DNA of 64,000 bases from Pleurodeles waltl (lineage: Eukaryota > Chordata > Amphibia > Caudata > Salamandridae): contig NC_090451.1 in assembly GCF_031143425.1 (NCBI RefSeq), forward strand, positions 352,106,339-352,170,338, written 5' to 3'. The notes beneath the pieces are model-generated. The model did not search any database and was not told the origin of the DNA. It worked only from the letters and a program-made list of their open reading frames with translations. The first letter of the stretch is position 1; each line of letters begins with the position of its first letter. Positions 45,459 through 56,744 of the stretch are shown here, in pieces. Made by a program: the position numbers and the translations under genes.

Positions 45459-47463
45459 TGTAGGAACTTGGCTCTGTAGATACCATATAAAATGAGATAT
45501 AGTGTGCACAGAGTCCAGGGGTTCCTGAGAGGCTTAACAGAGGCTAAAGTACATAATACTAATACTCTCTTTTGTGGTATTGTGGTCGAGCAGTTAGGCT
45601 TATCAGAGGGTAGTGCAAAACATTTGTTGTACACACATAGGCAATAAATGAAGTACACACTCAATGACTAACTCTGGACCAATTGTGTTTGTATAGCAAA
45701 AATATATTTTGTTACTTTATTTCTATATCCACAAGATTCAGTTTGCAGGTAAGTACATTTGTAAGTAAGTATCAGACATATGTATCAACACCAATTTGTT
45801 TCAATTTGGCAAGTTAAACTGTTTTCGATTAAATAGCAATGATCTGTTTTAAAAGTTGATACTTTTAGTGCAATTTTCAAACACAGTTCTAGGGGGACAG
45901 AAAAGTTAGCACAATTTCAAGGTAAGTACAAGACTTACAGTTCCAGTCTCCAGGTATGTCCACACACCGGGATTCAAGTTAACCCTAAACACCCACCACC
46001 AGCAACACAGGGCCTGCCGGGTGCAGAGGTAAAAAATGATGCAAGTTTTAAAATGCAGTCCTATAGAGACTGAAGGCACTCGGAATCAGGCCTGCTTTCA
46101 CATAAGTACCCACTTCTTCGGAGGGCAGACCTGGGGGGTTTAGCTGAGCACCAGGGGAGCCAGAGATCGGCACCAAAAATACACCCTCGGCAGCGCAGGG
46201 GCGGCCGTGTACAGGGTGCAAACACAGCTTCGTGCTTCCAATGCTTTTGAAAAGGGCGGCCCCTGGGGGGGGTCACAAGTAAGCTGCAGGCTGGACGAGG
46301 AGGAGAGCCGCCTGCTGAATGTTGCTGCACCAGAGGTCTGATTTCCCCAAGGCCAGGGCCTGCAGGTGGAGGGTTACCTTTTGGCGTTGAAAATCTTCGT
46401 CTCGTTCTCTCATGGTCAGGGGGTCCTCCCGATTTAAGCTGCAGGTGTCTTTGTGCTGGACAGGAGGAGTCAACCCAGGGTGAACACTAAGTCAGAATCG
46501 CCTGGGGACCAGCTCTAGTCGGTTGGGCCACCTGGACACGAGACGTGGCCATCGGGCGCAGAGTGGGCATGACTCCTTAGATAGAGCTTCTTCTTGGACA
46601 GGGCCCCTGTCCACAGGAATTCTTTGTCCTCTTTGATGCAGGCAGCCCTCTGGGGCTTTCCAGAGGTTGCTGGCCCGTCCTGCATGAACGCCTTGCTTTT
46701 TTCTTGCAGGGCTTTTGAAGCTGGTGACAGCCCGGTAGGGCTGGGGCTGAGTCAGTTTGCATCTTCAGTCTTCTCTGCTGGGGTTCCAATTTAGCAGTCC
46801 TTCTTCTTTCTTATTGTGAGGTCGCCAGGAATCTGAAAAACTTGGTTTAGGGGTGCCCTTAAATCCTGGATTGAGGGGCGATACAGGGGTCAGAGGGCAG
46901 GAGTCAATGGCTATTGTCCCAGAGGATGACTACACCCTTCCGGTGTCCACTCTCTTTGTGGAGGGGGACACAGACCTAACCCTGCCCTCCAAACAAAGAT
47001 GGAGGATTTTGCAAGGAGGGGGTCACTTCAGCTTTGGACACTTTAGGGGTGGTCCCAGCGTGGTCCTTGTTCTCCCTAATTTTCCTGCCGGACTTGCTGC
47101 CAGAAGTGTGGCTTTGTCTGGGGGTCATGGGCATCTCCACTAGCTGGAATGCCCTGGGGCAGTGTAACAGGAGGCCTGAGCCTTTGAGGCTCACCGCCAG
47201 TTTTTACAGTTCCTGCAGGGTGGAGGTGTAAAACACCTCCACCCAGTGCAGGCTTTGTTTCTGGCCACAGAGAGCACAAAGGCTCTCACCCCATGTGGTC
47301 AGAAACACGTCTGGAAGTGACAGGCTCGTATAGATTGGTCAGCTCTGCACTAGAAGTTTGGCTAAAATACAGGGGACATCTCTAAGACGCCCTCTGGGTG
47401 CATTTTTCAATAAATCCAACACTGGCATCAGTGTGGGTTTATTGTGCTGAGAGGTTTGATACC
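45459..47463 (-). repeat. Gypsy-2 3' LTR, truncated (family B)
   Basis: Begins TGTAGGAACTTGGCTCTG and aligns with 59935-62005 at roughly nine bases in ten by eye. It stops abruptly at 47463 after 'TTTGATACC', where a family L LTR begins. Its sense is minus, matching the minus-strand gag relics at 56186-59934. The remaining approximately 630 bases of the LTR are not found. Confidence 0.7.
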
Positions 47464-49734
47464 TGTAGGAGGCTGGCCTGGTTTGTAGTGAGTACCTTGG
47501 GTACTTGCACCTTACACCAGGTCCCGTTATCCCTCATTAGTGAAATGTAGTAGTGTTCTAGCAGTTTAGGCTGATAGAGGTAGCAGAGCAGCTTAGGCTG
47601 AACTAGGAGACATGCAATGCTCCTGCAATACCACTTATAGTTACACAGTACTTATACACAAGTAAAGACAATACTCAGTCTTACCAAAAATAAAGGTAGT
47701 TTTATTTGGGTGACACAAGGCCAAAATTATCTTAGAGGCAATACTCCTTCTGGAGATAAGTATTATGCACAATATATACACTAGACACCAAAATAAGCTA
47801 AGTAATTAGACACAGGATAGTGCAAACAATAGGAAATGCTATAGAATGCAATCGGAGAAAATAGGTCTAGGGGCAACACAAACCATGTACTAAGAAAGTG
47901 GAATGTGAATCACAAATTCCCCCCTAGACAAGTGTAGTGTGTGCAGAATCACTGGGAGAGTAAGAATGCAGTAAAGGTAAGTAAATTACCCCACCCCAAA
48001 GCCCAGAAAAGCAAGAGTAAAGTACTGCAAGTTTCCTTAGGACACACTACAAGTCGTGATTAGAGTTATTGCAAGAACCAAGCAAGACTGAAAACAAGAA
48101 ATGGTGGATTCCTGGACCTGAAGACCTGCAAAGGGAGGAGACCAAGTCCAGGAGTCAAAAAGAAGTTCCAGGCAGGACAGGAGCTCCTGCCAACCCAGAA
48201 GAGGGTGTAAAAGAAGAGTCCCCGATTGGACGAAGACTACAGAAATGCACCCAATGTAGATGTCAGCGAGTTCCTGCGTGATGCACTGGATGTCCCACGG
48301 AGAGAAGTTGGATGCAGCTGAGTTTTGGCACTGGATTCCTCCAACAAGCCTTGGTTCTGACAAAGTCGCGTTTTGCGTCAAAGTGGCGCTGTCTGAACCC
48401 AGGAGGGACCTGGGGGCCTCAACTCTGTGTGAGGAGGAAGAGGGGGCTCTCAGCACTTCAGAGAACCCTCAGAAGATCAGGCCGCACCCACGGGAGTCCC
48501 AGGACACGGGGACAATGGAGGTGCAAAATGCAGTTGGTGTAGCACTACAAAGGAGGGTCCCATGCTGCCGGAAGTCAGCTCAGCTAGTTGAGCATTACAG
48601 GATAGAGTGCTGGGGACCTGGGCCAGGCTGTGCACAAAGTAATTTTGCAAACAGTGCACAGAGGCTTCAGGAGGTGAAGAAGATGCGATGCACATGGGTA
48701 CTGTCATTCCTGGGGAAGGCAAGGTCTGACCTCCTCCAAATTGGGACAGCAGGACCTCAGGGCAGTCTGTGTTGAAGGGGTCCACCCTCTGTGTTCCAAG
48801 GAGCACACTTGTCACCAGGAGAGGAGTCCAAGAGAACCGGTTGTCGACTTAGAAAGTGTCTGCTTGAGCGGGGGAGTGACTCTGTCACTCCACTGGAGAT
48901 TTCTTTGGTCCTTCTGGTGCTGGGAGAAGACAGGGAGTCCCCAGAGCATGCACACCGTGGAAACTGTTGCAGTTGCTGGCTGGTGCTGAAGTTGCAGAGG
49001 AAAAGTAGCCCTTCTGGATACTTTGTTGCTGTTACAGCAGTTCCTGGAGCAGTCTGCAGTTGATCCGAGGTCAGAGGATGAAGTAGTAGTTGCAGAGGAT
49101 TCCTGCTGGAAACTTGCAAGTAGAATCTGAAGAGAACCACAGGAGAGACCCTAAATAGCCCTGAGATGGGGTTTGGCTACCTTATCAGGTATGGACCTAT
49201 CAGGAGGGGTCTCTGACGTCACCTGCTGGCACTGGCCACTCAGAGGCCTCCAGAGTTTCCCCACACCTTGGAAAACAAGATGGCTGAAGTCTGGGACACA
49301 CTGGAGGAGCTCTGGGCACCACCCCTGGATTGGCGATGGACAGGGGAGTGGTCACTCCCCTTTCCTTTGTCCAGTTTTGTGTCAGAGCAGGGACTGGGGG
49401 TCCCTGAACCAGTGTAGACTGGCTTATGCAAGAAGGGCACCATCAAAGCATTTCCAGGGCCTGGAGAGACTACCCCTCCCCAGCCTATAACACCTATTTC
49501 CAAAGGGAGAGGGTGTAACACCCTGCTCCCAAAGGAAATGCTTTGTTCTGCCTTCCTGGGACTGAGCTGATCAGACCCCAGGAGAGCAGAACCCTGTCTG
49601 TGAGGTGGCAGCAGCTGTAGCTGCATTGCAAGCCACAGAGAGCTGGTTTCGCAGTACTGGGGGTCCATGGAGCCCCCAGGACGCATGGAATTGGTTCCCC
49701 AATACCAGATTTGGAATGGTGGGACAATTCCATG
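47464..49734 (-). repeat. Family L LTR nested in Gypsy-2 (left part)
   Basis: Begins TGTAGGAGGCTGG inside the family B LTR and follows the solo LTR 925-3185 closely. It is interrupted at 49734 (…caattccatg) by DIRS-2 and resumes at 55772. No coding content is supported. Confidence 0.75.
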
Positions 49735-50229
49735 TTCTTTTCCAGGGGATCCTCAGCAATAGTCATAAACACTGAATATTCCCGCCCACGTATTAGGAGC
49801 ATATTCAAAAACACATGTATATGTATGAAATAACTATGAAAAATAACATTTTAGTAGATACTTTCAATAGCAATATAGTATATACATGTGTAAACAGCAA
49901 TGCAGTCTATGTTGAGAAACAGGTTAAAAATGCTTTAGTTTTGGGATTTTGTTTTTTATTAAACATAAACTAAAACATTCAATTAAAGTTAAAACTTTCT
50001 GTATTCAAGGTAGAAGGCATAGAAAGTATAAGCAATCCATTTCAAAAGAGAAGAACTACATTGAAAATAAAGGAGCATTATTAGCCAATAGGCTGCATGC
50101 AGGTTAATACCTCAGAACCAAAAACTTGGCACCGTGCCTTTAAGACCCTGAGCACCTCCAGCATCCCACCATGCCTCAGGTGTGAGAGTGAGATGACAGT
50201 TGGTTCACAGTTAGGTCAGTTCTTTTTTC
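49735..50229 (+). repeat. DIRS-2 left inverted terminal repeat
   Basis: Begins TTCTTTTCCAGGGGATCC and is repeated inverted at 55263-55771, extending through 'CACAGTTAGGTCAGT' at the inner edge. It is about twice the length of the DIRS-1 repeat. Confidence 0.85.
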
Positions 50230-50373
50230 CGGCTTCTTCTGTGAGGATCCTGGAGCATTGAGCGCTCACTTTTCTGGTTATTTGACCATAAAAATGACCT
50301 AGACTGTGTTTTTCTCTGTTTTATTTGACAATTTTAAATTTTTCCATTTGAGAGACAAGTTTTTCTCACAAAA

Positions 50374-52560
50374 ATGCCTTCATTATTTGTGAAATGTCCT
50401 TCCTGTGGGAAGAAGGCCCGTCAGACCCACACTCTGTGTTCATAGTCTGTTTGCCTCAGATTCACTTTCCTGACACCTGCAGACATTGCAAAAATCTGTC
50501 CAAAAGGACTTTCAAGGACAGGGAAAGGATTTGTCTTCATGGTCTGCATGAAAGAGAGAAGCTTTCCAAAGACTCTTCACAACGGCGAGCCAGATCGACT
50601 TCGGCAGGTAGAAAGGTTCCTGTTTGTTCACCGTCTACGTTATCCCTGCCTTCGTCGTATCACCAGGTGTCAGAGCACACCGCCGTTGACGGCAACGCAA
50701 GCGATGTCGAAAGATAAGACGTCAAAGCCTTTACCTCCTCATCGGGGTAGTTCTCCGTTGACGGTTGCTCACTGATCGACGTCAAGCAGGTACATCAGTA
50801 CCCATATGCCGTTCAAGTCTGCACATCATCCGATGTCGTCAGGGCATCCGCCATCGAAGAGGACCTCAAGAACTAGGTCGAGGTCTCTGCATCGTACGAC
50901 GTCAAGGCACCTGTTTCCGTCTGCACACCTTTCGACGTCAAGACACATCCCTGCTGCAGATCACCGCTCGTCGTCGAAGCATGCGGCGTCAACGTCGAGG
51001 TCTGAGCAACATCCGGTAGGCCTCGCTAGACGGCAGAAACCCAGGGATCCCTGTTGACGGCGACACATCAGCGATCGACGTCAAGACAACCTTCTCCGGT
51101 AACATCTGTCACGCAAAGGGTTTCTCTGCATACCAGCCCCACCAAAAGTCACCTACAAGTCCTGAGACTGGCCTTCTCCACCAAAACCCAGTAGTCATGG
51201 TTCAGAGTGACTCTTCAGCGGCATCCACAGCTTCATCGGATGTATTGCCTATAAATCTGTCTCCAAGGTGGCTAGAAAGCCTGAATAAAACACTGGCTTC
51301 TCCAGATTCTCAATAGTGGAGACTCTATTCACCAATGGCTTCTTTACCTCGTACGCCCTCCCCTACAACACTGTCTGAATGACCAAGGCCTGCTGCTGAC
51401 CAGCCCGTTCCTAGATGTCAGCTCAACCAGACAAGGGCGTCCTCAGGAAGTAGGTCATGTTCCAGGAGATCTAGATCCTCTAGATCACAGCGGCGAAGAA
51501 CTCCCTCATGGTCTACCGCATCTGAGTCCTCTATGAGAGACTATTCACCTACCTTAACTAACTCCCCTCCAGCAAGGGTATCGCCAATTGACGACATTAC
51601 TACGTTCAATGAGGTTTTGGTCAGAGGGGCTCAAAACCTTAACATAGATATTTCAGAACTGACTACGTCATCTTCAGTGATCTTTGAGAACCTGCATCAT
51701 CGTGCCTCTTCCAGACAATTACTGCCTCTGGTTCCTGGTCTTTTACAGCCGGCTATGGACACCTTTCTTACTCCCGCTAGCCTTCGTTCTGCTCCGGCTT
51801 GGATATTGAAGAAATATAAAGCCCCAGACCAGGATCCTTTGTTTCTTAGAACCGATCCTCCTCCAGACTCTGTGATTCTGGCTGCTGCCCGGAAAAATCA
51901 TTCCGTGGCGTCATCATCTACTGTCCCTCTGAATAAGGAAAGTAAACATTTGGATTCATTGGGCAGGAAGATGTGTGGTACTGCAGCAGCGTGCATGAAG
52001 GTCTCCAGTGCTTCTGCACTTCTCGGAAGGTACGACCGTTCCTTGTGGGACAGATTTGTTTACAAATTGCCTAGGGAAGATAGGCAAGATTTTCAGGAGA
52101 TCTTGCAGGAGGGAAGTTTGGTTTCCAACCAAGTCATTAGTGCTGCTGCAGACTGCGCAGATTTGGCGGCCCATGGCTATGCACATGGCATTTGTGCACA
52201 GAGATCCTCATGGCTGCGTCTTACAGGATTAAAGCAGGAGGCACAGAACTGAATCTTGAATCTTCAGTTCAATGGAACCTCGTTATTTGGATCTCACACT
52301 GACGATGAGATGGCGAGGATGAAATCGGAGGTAGACACTATGAAGGCGGTGGACCTCGATAGGCGAAGAGAATGTAGAAGGAAGTACAGGCCTTATGACA
52401 AGTGCCCTTTTCAGCAGAGGGTTCAAGCCACTAACTGGTCTCAGAGGCCTCAACAGAAGCAGGGAAGGCTTTTCTTTCAGCAACGCAGAACTGCGAGAGA
52501 CCGCACTCCAAGTAGACCGCATCAGTCTACTCCCAAGTCAGCTGGACAGCCGTGAGGACT
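50374..52560 (+). pseudogene. DIRS-2 ORF1 (gag-like)
   Basis: The ATG at 50374 opens 'MPSLFVKCPSCGKKARQTH' with a Cys-rich N-terminus (CPSC, later CRHC), interrupted by a stop near 50443. A Ser/Arg-rich linker coded by 'cgacgtcaag'-type repeats (50690-51080) follows in several frames. The conserved C-terminal block is open from 51533 to 52252 ('KKYKAPDQDP', 'KHLDSLGRKM', 'YDRSLWDRFV', 'EILQEGS') and corresponds to DIRS-1 8960-9290. The tail (52256-52555) is rich in Gln, Arg and Phe. It is inactive owing to stops before and after the conserved block. Confidence 0.75.
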
Positions 52561-52599
52561 CGCTTCCCCTAACCCTGTCCACCACTCCAGTGGGGGGAA

Positions 52600-53810
52600 A
52601 TATTACCAGTCACACTCACGAGTGGCACGCCGTTACAAAAGACAAATGGGGGCTAAACATTGTACAGAATGGTTACTCTCTTCGGTTCAAATCTCCTCCA
52701 CCTTCTCTACCGCCAACGAAGTCAGTGCCTGCTCATTACTCAATACTACGAAAAGAAGTTTGCATCCTGTTGCAGAAAGGAGCAATAGAAAAGGTTCTGT
52801 TCGCTCAGCGAGGAAAAGGAGTGTATTCTCGCTACTTTCTGGTGAGGAAGAAAGGCCAAGAAGGGTCCTTAAGAACTATTCTGGATCTGAGACATCTGAA
52901 TAAATACATCCAAAGACAAAAATTCTGAATGCTGGCTCTTCATCAGATTTTCCCTCAGCTACATCGAGGTTACCTAGACGACTGGCTGCTCAAAGCTACC
53001 ACCGCAGAACAGACTGAAAAACCTCTCGACCTGGTTCTGAACACATTCAGCTCTCTGGGTTTGCAGGTGAATTTGCAGAAGTCCACTCTCATACTAACTC
53101 AGAGCCTCCATTATCTGGGGGCAATACTAGACACCAAACTAGAAAGAGCGTATCCTTCGGAGGAACGACTATCATCAATTACGAAAAAAGTGTCACATTC
53201 TTCTCCGCAATCTCAGACCTACGGTCCGTCAGGTAGCATCTCTGTTGGGCTCCATGGCCTCTTGCATTTTCATTGTTCCAAATGCCAGGCTACATATGTG
53301 GCCTCTTCAAGAGGCTCTAGAGGATCAGTGGAATCAACACACAGCCCAATGGGAGGACAGAGTAGCTCCTTCAACCGGGGCTCTACAATCATTGCGATGG
53401 TGGATGCGCAGACATGACCTGTTGGTAGGGGCTCCTTTTCACCAGTCCACTCCTTCCGACACCCTGGTGACGGATGCATCACTACAGGGCTGGGGAGCTC
53501 ACCCGGGCCCCCTCCAAGCTCAGGGCTTATGGTCCAGCAAGGAACAGAGTTACCACATCAACTTACTGGAACTGAGAGCGGTTCACCTTGCTCTCAAGTC
53601 ATTTGCCCCATCGATCAAAGGGAAGTCACATCTAGTCCAGACAGACAATACAACTTCGATGTATTATCTAAACAAGCGGGGGCCACGAGGTCTCGTTCCC
53701 TGTCTCGGGAATCTCAAACCATCTGGCACTGGCTGATACGGAGGGGAATGTCCCTCACAGCGGTCCACCTCCCGGGACAGCAGAACTCAGAAGCAGACTT
53801 CCTAAGTTGA
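52600..53810 (+). pseudogene. DIRS-2 reverse transcriptase (internally deleted) and RNase H
   Basis: The RT start shows 'EWHAVTKDKWGLNIVQNGYS', 'GVYSRYFLVRKK' and 'RTILDLRHLNKYIQRQKF', then a stop at 52926. The sequence passes almost directly to 'LHRGYLDDWLLKATT' with YLDD at 52971-52982. The palm segment that DIRS-1 has between these points (first catalytic Asp and the PFGL box, about 80 residues) is missing. Next are 'STLILTQSLHYLGAILD' and, in another frame, RNase H: 'LVTDASLQGWGAH' near 53465, 'LLELRAVHLALK', 'TDNTTSMYYLNK'. The large RT deletion alone would abolish activity. Confidence 0.8.
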
Positions 53811-54270
53811 AGTCTAGTAGATCTCCACAATGGGTTCTTCACGACAAGGTCGTAGCAGACATCTTCCAGTGGTGGGGTCAGCATCAATTGGATCTATTTG
53901 CAAACAACAGCAACACAAAATGCCCAGACTTTGCGTCCACTTTCTCCCGTCCGTGGACGCAGGGGAATGCCCTGTTGATAAGACTGGTCAGGGACATTTC
54001 TCTACGCTTTTCCACCGATTCCCCTGATACCGGCTGTAATCAACAAGTTTTACAGCTCCAAAGCCAGGATGATACTCATAGCCCCGCCCCACATTTCCCT
54101 CGACAATACTGGTACACAGATCTCCTCCTGTTGTCAGAGCAACCACACAGGAGGCTGCCGTGCAGACCGGATCTCCTCTACAGACAAGGGAGAAAAATTC
54201 TACATCCCAACCTTCCCTCGCTGAGCTTGACAGCATGGCTCCTGAATTCCTGCAATATGGACGTCTAGGG
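53811..54270 (+). pseudogene. DIRS-2 domain after RNase H (Dam-like methyltransferase position)
   Basis: The 153-residue frame includes 'WWGQHQLDLFANNSNTKCPD' and 'GNALLIRLVRD', aligned with DIRS-1 11270-11400 ('LDLFATTDNKKC', 'GNAFLIRW'). DIRS elements are known to have a Dam-like methyltransferase domain after RNase H, which this may be; I cannot see a decisive catalytic motif. The frame is disturbed after about 54010. Confidence 0.55.
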
Positions 54271-54329
54271 CTATGCCAGTAGTTAAGGATTTCTTAGACG
54301 GCTTGAGAAAAGTCTTTCCACCAATTCGG

Positions 54330-55030
54330 AAACCCTCCCCCCATGGGAATTGAATGTGGTCTTATCTAGACTCATGGCCTCCCGTTCAAACCCATCCACA
54401 AAGCTTCTTTGCAACACCTTACGTGGAAGACAGCTTTCCTGGTAGCCATTGCCTCGGCTAGAAGGGTCAGCGAAATTCAGGCTCTATGTTCGAGGGAACC
54501 CTTCATGGTTTTCCATGATAAGAGTGGTTCTGAGAACACACCCAACGTTCTTGCCTAAGGTGGTGTTGGACTTCCACATTAATCAGACAATATCGCTTCC
54601 AACGTTTTTCCCTAATCCGGTTATTCCGGCGGGGAAAGCTTTGCACTCCCTGGACCTTAAGAGGGTGCTCAAATTTTACCATGATAAGACAAGGTTAATT
54701 AGACAATCGGATTGTTTGTTTGTTAACTATGGAAATATGAGAACAGGGGAAGCTGCTTCAAAACAGACTATTTCTTGATGGATATTTTCTTGTATTTTGA
54801 CTGCTTATCAGTTGGCTAACAAACACTTAACAGCTAGGCCTAAGGCTCACTCAACGAGAGGGAAGGCGGCGACTGCAGCCCTTCTTAGGAATGTACCCAT
54901 CTCTGAGATTTGCAAAGCTGCCACATGGAGATCTGTACATACGTTTACCAGGCACTACTGTATAGATTCAGATGCCAAAGCAGACACAAGTGGGTCAAGC
55001 TTCTCTGAGAAATTTATTTGCATAGCATAG
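54330..55030 (+). pseudogene. DIRS-2 tyrosine recombinase
   Basis: The first catalytic Arg region is in one frame near 54440 ('ASARRVSEIQA') and the rest in another (54449-55030), with a stop at 54776-54778 between 'SKQTIS' and 'WIF'. His at 54848 and second Arg at 54857 ('AHSTRG') and nucleophile Tyr at 54956 ('TRHYC') are present. The N-terminal domain is badly decayed. It ends just before the internal complementary region, as in DIRS-1. Confidence 0.85.
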
Positions 55031-55084
55031 TGTTTGTTTCCTGCACTTCTATCATTCTGTCCGCAGAGATTGCTATTCTATTCA

Positions 55085-55190
55085 GTGTTTGACTATTGAT
55101 GAGGATCCTCTGGGAAGAGAAGGATAAGTTACTTACCTGTAAATCCTAGTTCTCTTCCAGGGGTATCCTCATCAAAGTCATAAACAACCC
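55085..55190 (+). other. DIRS-2 internal complementary region
   Basis: Palindromic: the reverse complement of the left end ('GATCCTCTGGGAAGAGAA') runs into 'GGATAAGTTACTTACC', the reverse complement of the right end, then 'CTTCCAGGGGTATCCTC'. It has the same architecture as in DIRS-1. Confidence 0.85.
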
Positions 55191-55262
55191 ACCCTCCTCC
55201 CTGGACACGATTTTTAGAAGTGCAACGATAATCATGTGTCTAGGCGATTGCTCATTATCACC

Positions 55263-55771
55263 GAAAAAAGTACTGACCTAACTGTGAACCAACTGTCACC
55301 TCACTCTCACCCCTGAGGCATGGTGGGATACTGGAGGTGCTCAGGGTCTTAAAGGCAGGGTGCCAAGTTTTTGGTTCAGAGGTATTAACCTTCATGCAGC
55401 CTATTGGCTAATAATGCTCCTTTATTTTCAATGTAGTTTTTCTCTTTTGAAATGGATTGCTTATACGTTCTATGCCTTCTACCTTGATTACAGAAAGTTT
55501 TAACTTTAATTGAAGGTTTTAGTTTATGTTTAATAAAAAAAAAATTAAAAACTCAAAAAAATAAAGCATTTTTAGCCTGTTTCTCAACATAGACTGCATT
55601 GCTGTTTACACATGTATATATTATATTGCTATTGAAAGTATCTACTAAAATGTTATTTTTCATAATTATTTCATACATGTACCCACACGTGGACGGGAAT
55701 ATTCAGTGTTTATGACTTTGATGAGGATACCCCTGGAAGAGAACTAGGATTTACATGTAAGTAACTTATCC
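55263..55771 (-). repeat. DIRS-2 right inverted terminal repeat
   Basis: Inverted copy of the left repeat with an extra tail ending GTAAGTAACTTATCC, shared with the internal complementary region but absent from the left end. Confidence 0.85.
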
Positions 55772-56185
55772 GTCTTAGACAACTTACATGGCCATATTCG
55801 GAGTTACGATTGTGAAGCTACATATAGGTATTGACCTGTGTGTAGTGCACGCGTGTAATGGCGTCCCCACACTCAAAGTCCGGGGAATTGGTCCTGAACT
55901 ATGTGGGGGCACCCTTGCTAGTGCAAGGTTGCCCACACATTTAGTAACTTTGCACCTAGCCTTAATTAAATGAAGGTTATACATATAGGTGACGGTGACT
56001 TTCAAGTTACTTAAGTGCAGTGAAAATGACTGTGAAATAATGTGTGCACTATTTCACGCAGGCTTTGAAAGGGTTTGTCTGAGCTCCTTATGGGTGGCAA
56101 AAGAAATGCTGCTTGCCCATAAGGATCTCCTGGAACCCCAATGCCCTGTGTACCTAGGTACCATATACTAGGGATTATTCAGGGG
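55772..56185 (-). repeat. Family L LTR nested in Gypsy-2 (right part, truncated)
   Basis: Resumes the LTR after DIRS-2 ('TTACATGGCCATATTCGG', 'GGTATTGACCT') and ends at about 56185 after 'ATACTAGGGATTATTC'. The last approximately 250 bases of the LTR, including CTTTCCTACA, are missing, and Gypsy-2 gag sequence follows directly. This marks a deletion. Confidence 0.7.
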
Positions 56186-56744
56186 GGATCAAAGTTTTTA
56201 CCCTTGTACCCATGTGAGGTTTGTGAACAGGCTTGGGCCCACCCTCCTGTGCAGGTTTTTGGGACCCTAGAGAAGGCTCTTTACTCTTATCCTTAGGTGT
56301 CTCACCACTTTCCCTGGGTAAGCTTAGCTTTGCTTTCCTTTGGTCACCCCCCAGTGGAAGTCTTGGTCACTCTTGTCTTGACCCAATGGTCTGCCTTCTT
56401 TCCCAGTTCATGGGGAGAAATTGGACCTAGGTCTACCAGATATTGATGCAACTTGTCATTGAAGCAGTTACTTAGAATATGTTCTTTCATTAACAAATTT
56501 TAAAGCCCATCATAGTCATGCACTCCACTGCCAGTTATTCCACCATCTAGTGTTTTCACTGAGTAGTTTACAAAATTAACCCAGGACTGGCTTGAGGTTT
56601 TGTGAGCCCCACCGGAACCTAATTCTATAATCCTCAGAGGTGAATCGAAAGCCCTGAATCAAGGTTGCCTTCATGTGGTCATAGGATTCAGCATCTGCAC
56701 CAGTGAGTGTGAGGAGCCTATCCCTACACTTGACAATAAACAGT
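56186..56744 (-). pseudogene. gag: Gypsy-2 gag, SCAN-like capsid part
   Basis: On the minus strand 'QSWVNFVNYSVKTLDG', 'NLLMKEHILSNCFNDKLHQYL' and 'KKADHWVKTRVTK' align with the Gypsy-1 capsid ('DWIDFVDCSVKALES', 'NLILREHILNNC', 'KADKWARTR'). One stop and frame slips are present. It is cut upstream by a family C repeat at 56745 and downstream by the deletion junction near 56185. Confidence 0.75.

Larger units (their letters stand above)
49735..55771 (+). mobile_element. DIRS-2: DIRS-like tyrosine-recombinase retrotransposon
   Basis: A 6.04-kb element with inverted repeats of about 500 bases (49735-50229 and 55263-55771), an internal complementary region near 55085-55190, gag-like ORF1, RT/RNase H and tyrosine recombinase on the plus strand. 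It lies in a family L LTR. Comparison with the uninterrupted copy at 3185-3200 gives the empty site ccatg|atcttagac and no target duplication. The RT has an internal deletion and the other genes carry stops, so it is not autonomous now. Confidence 0.9.
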
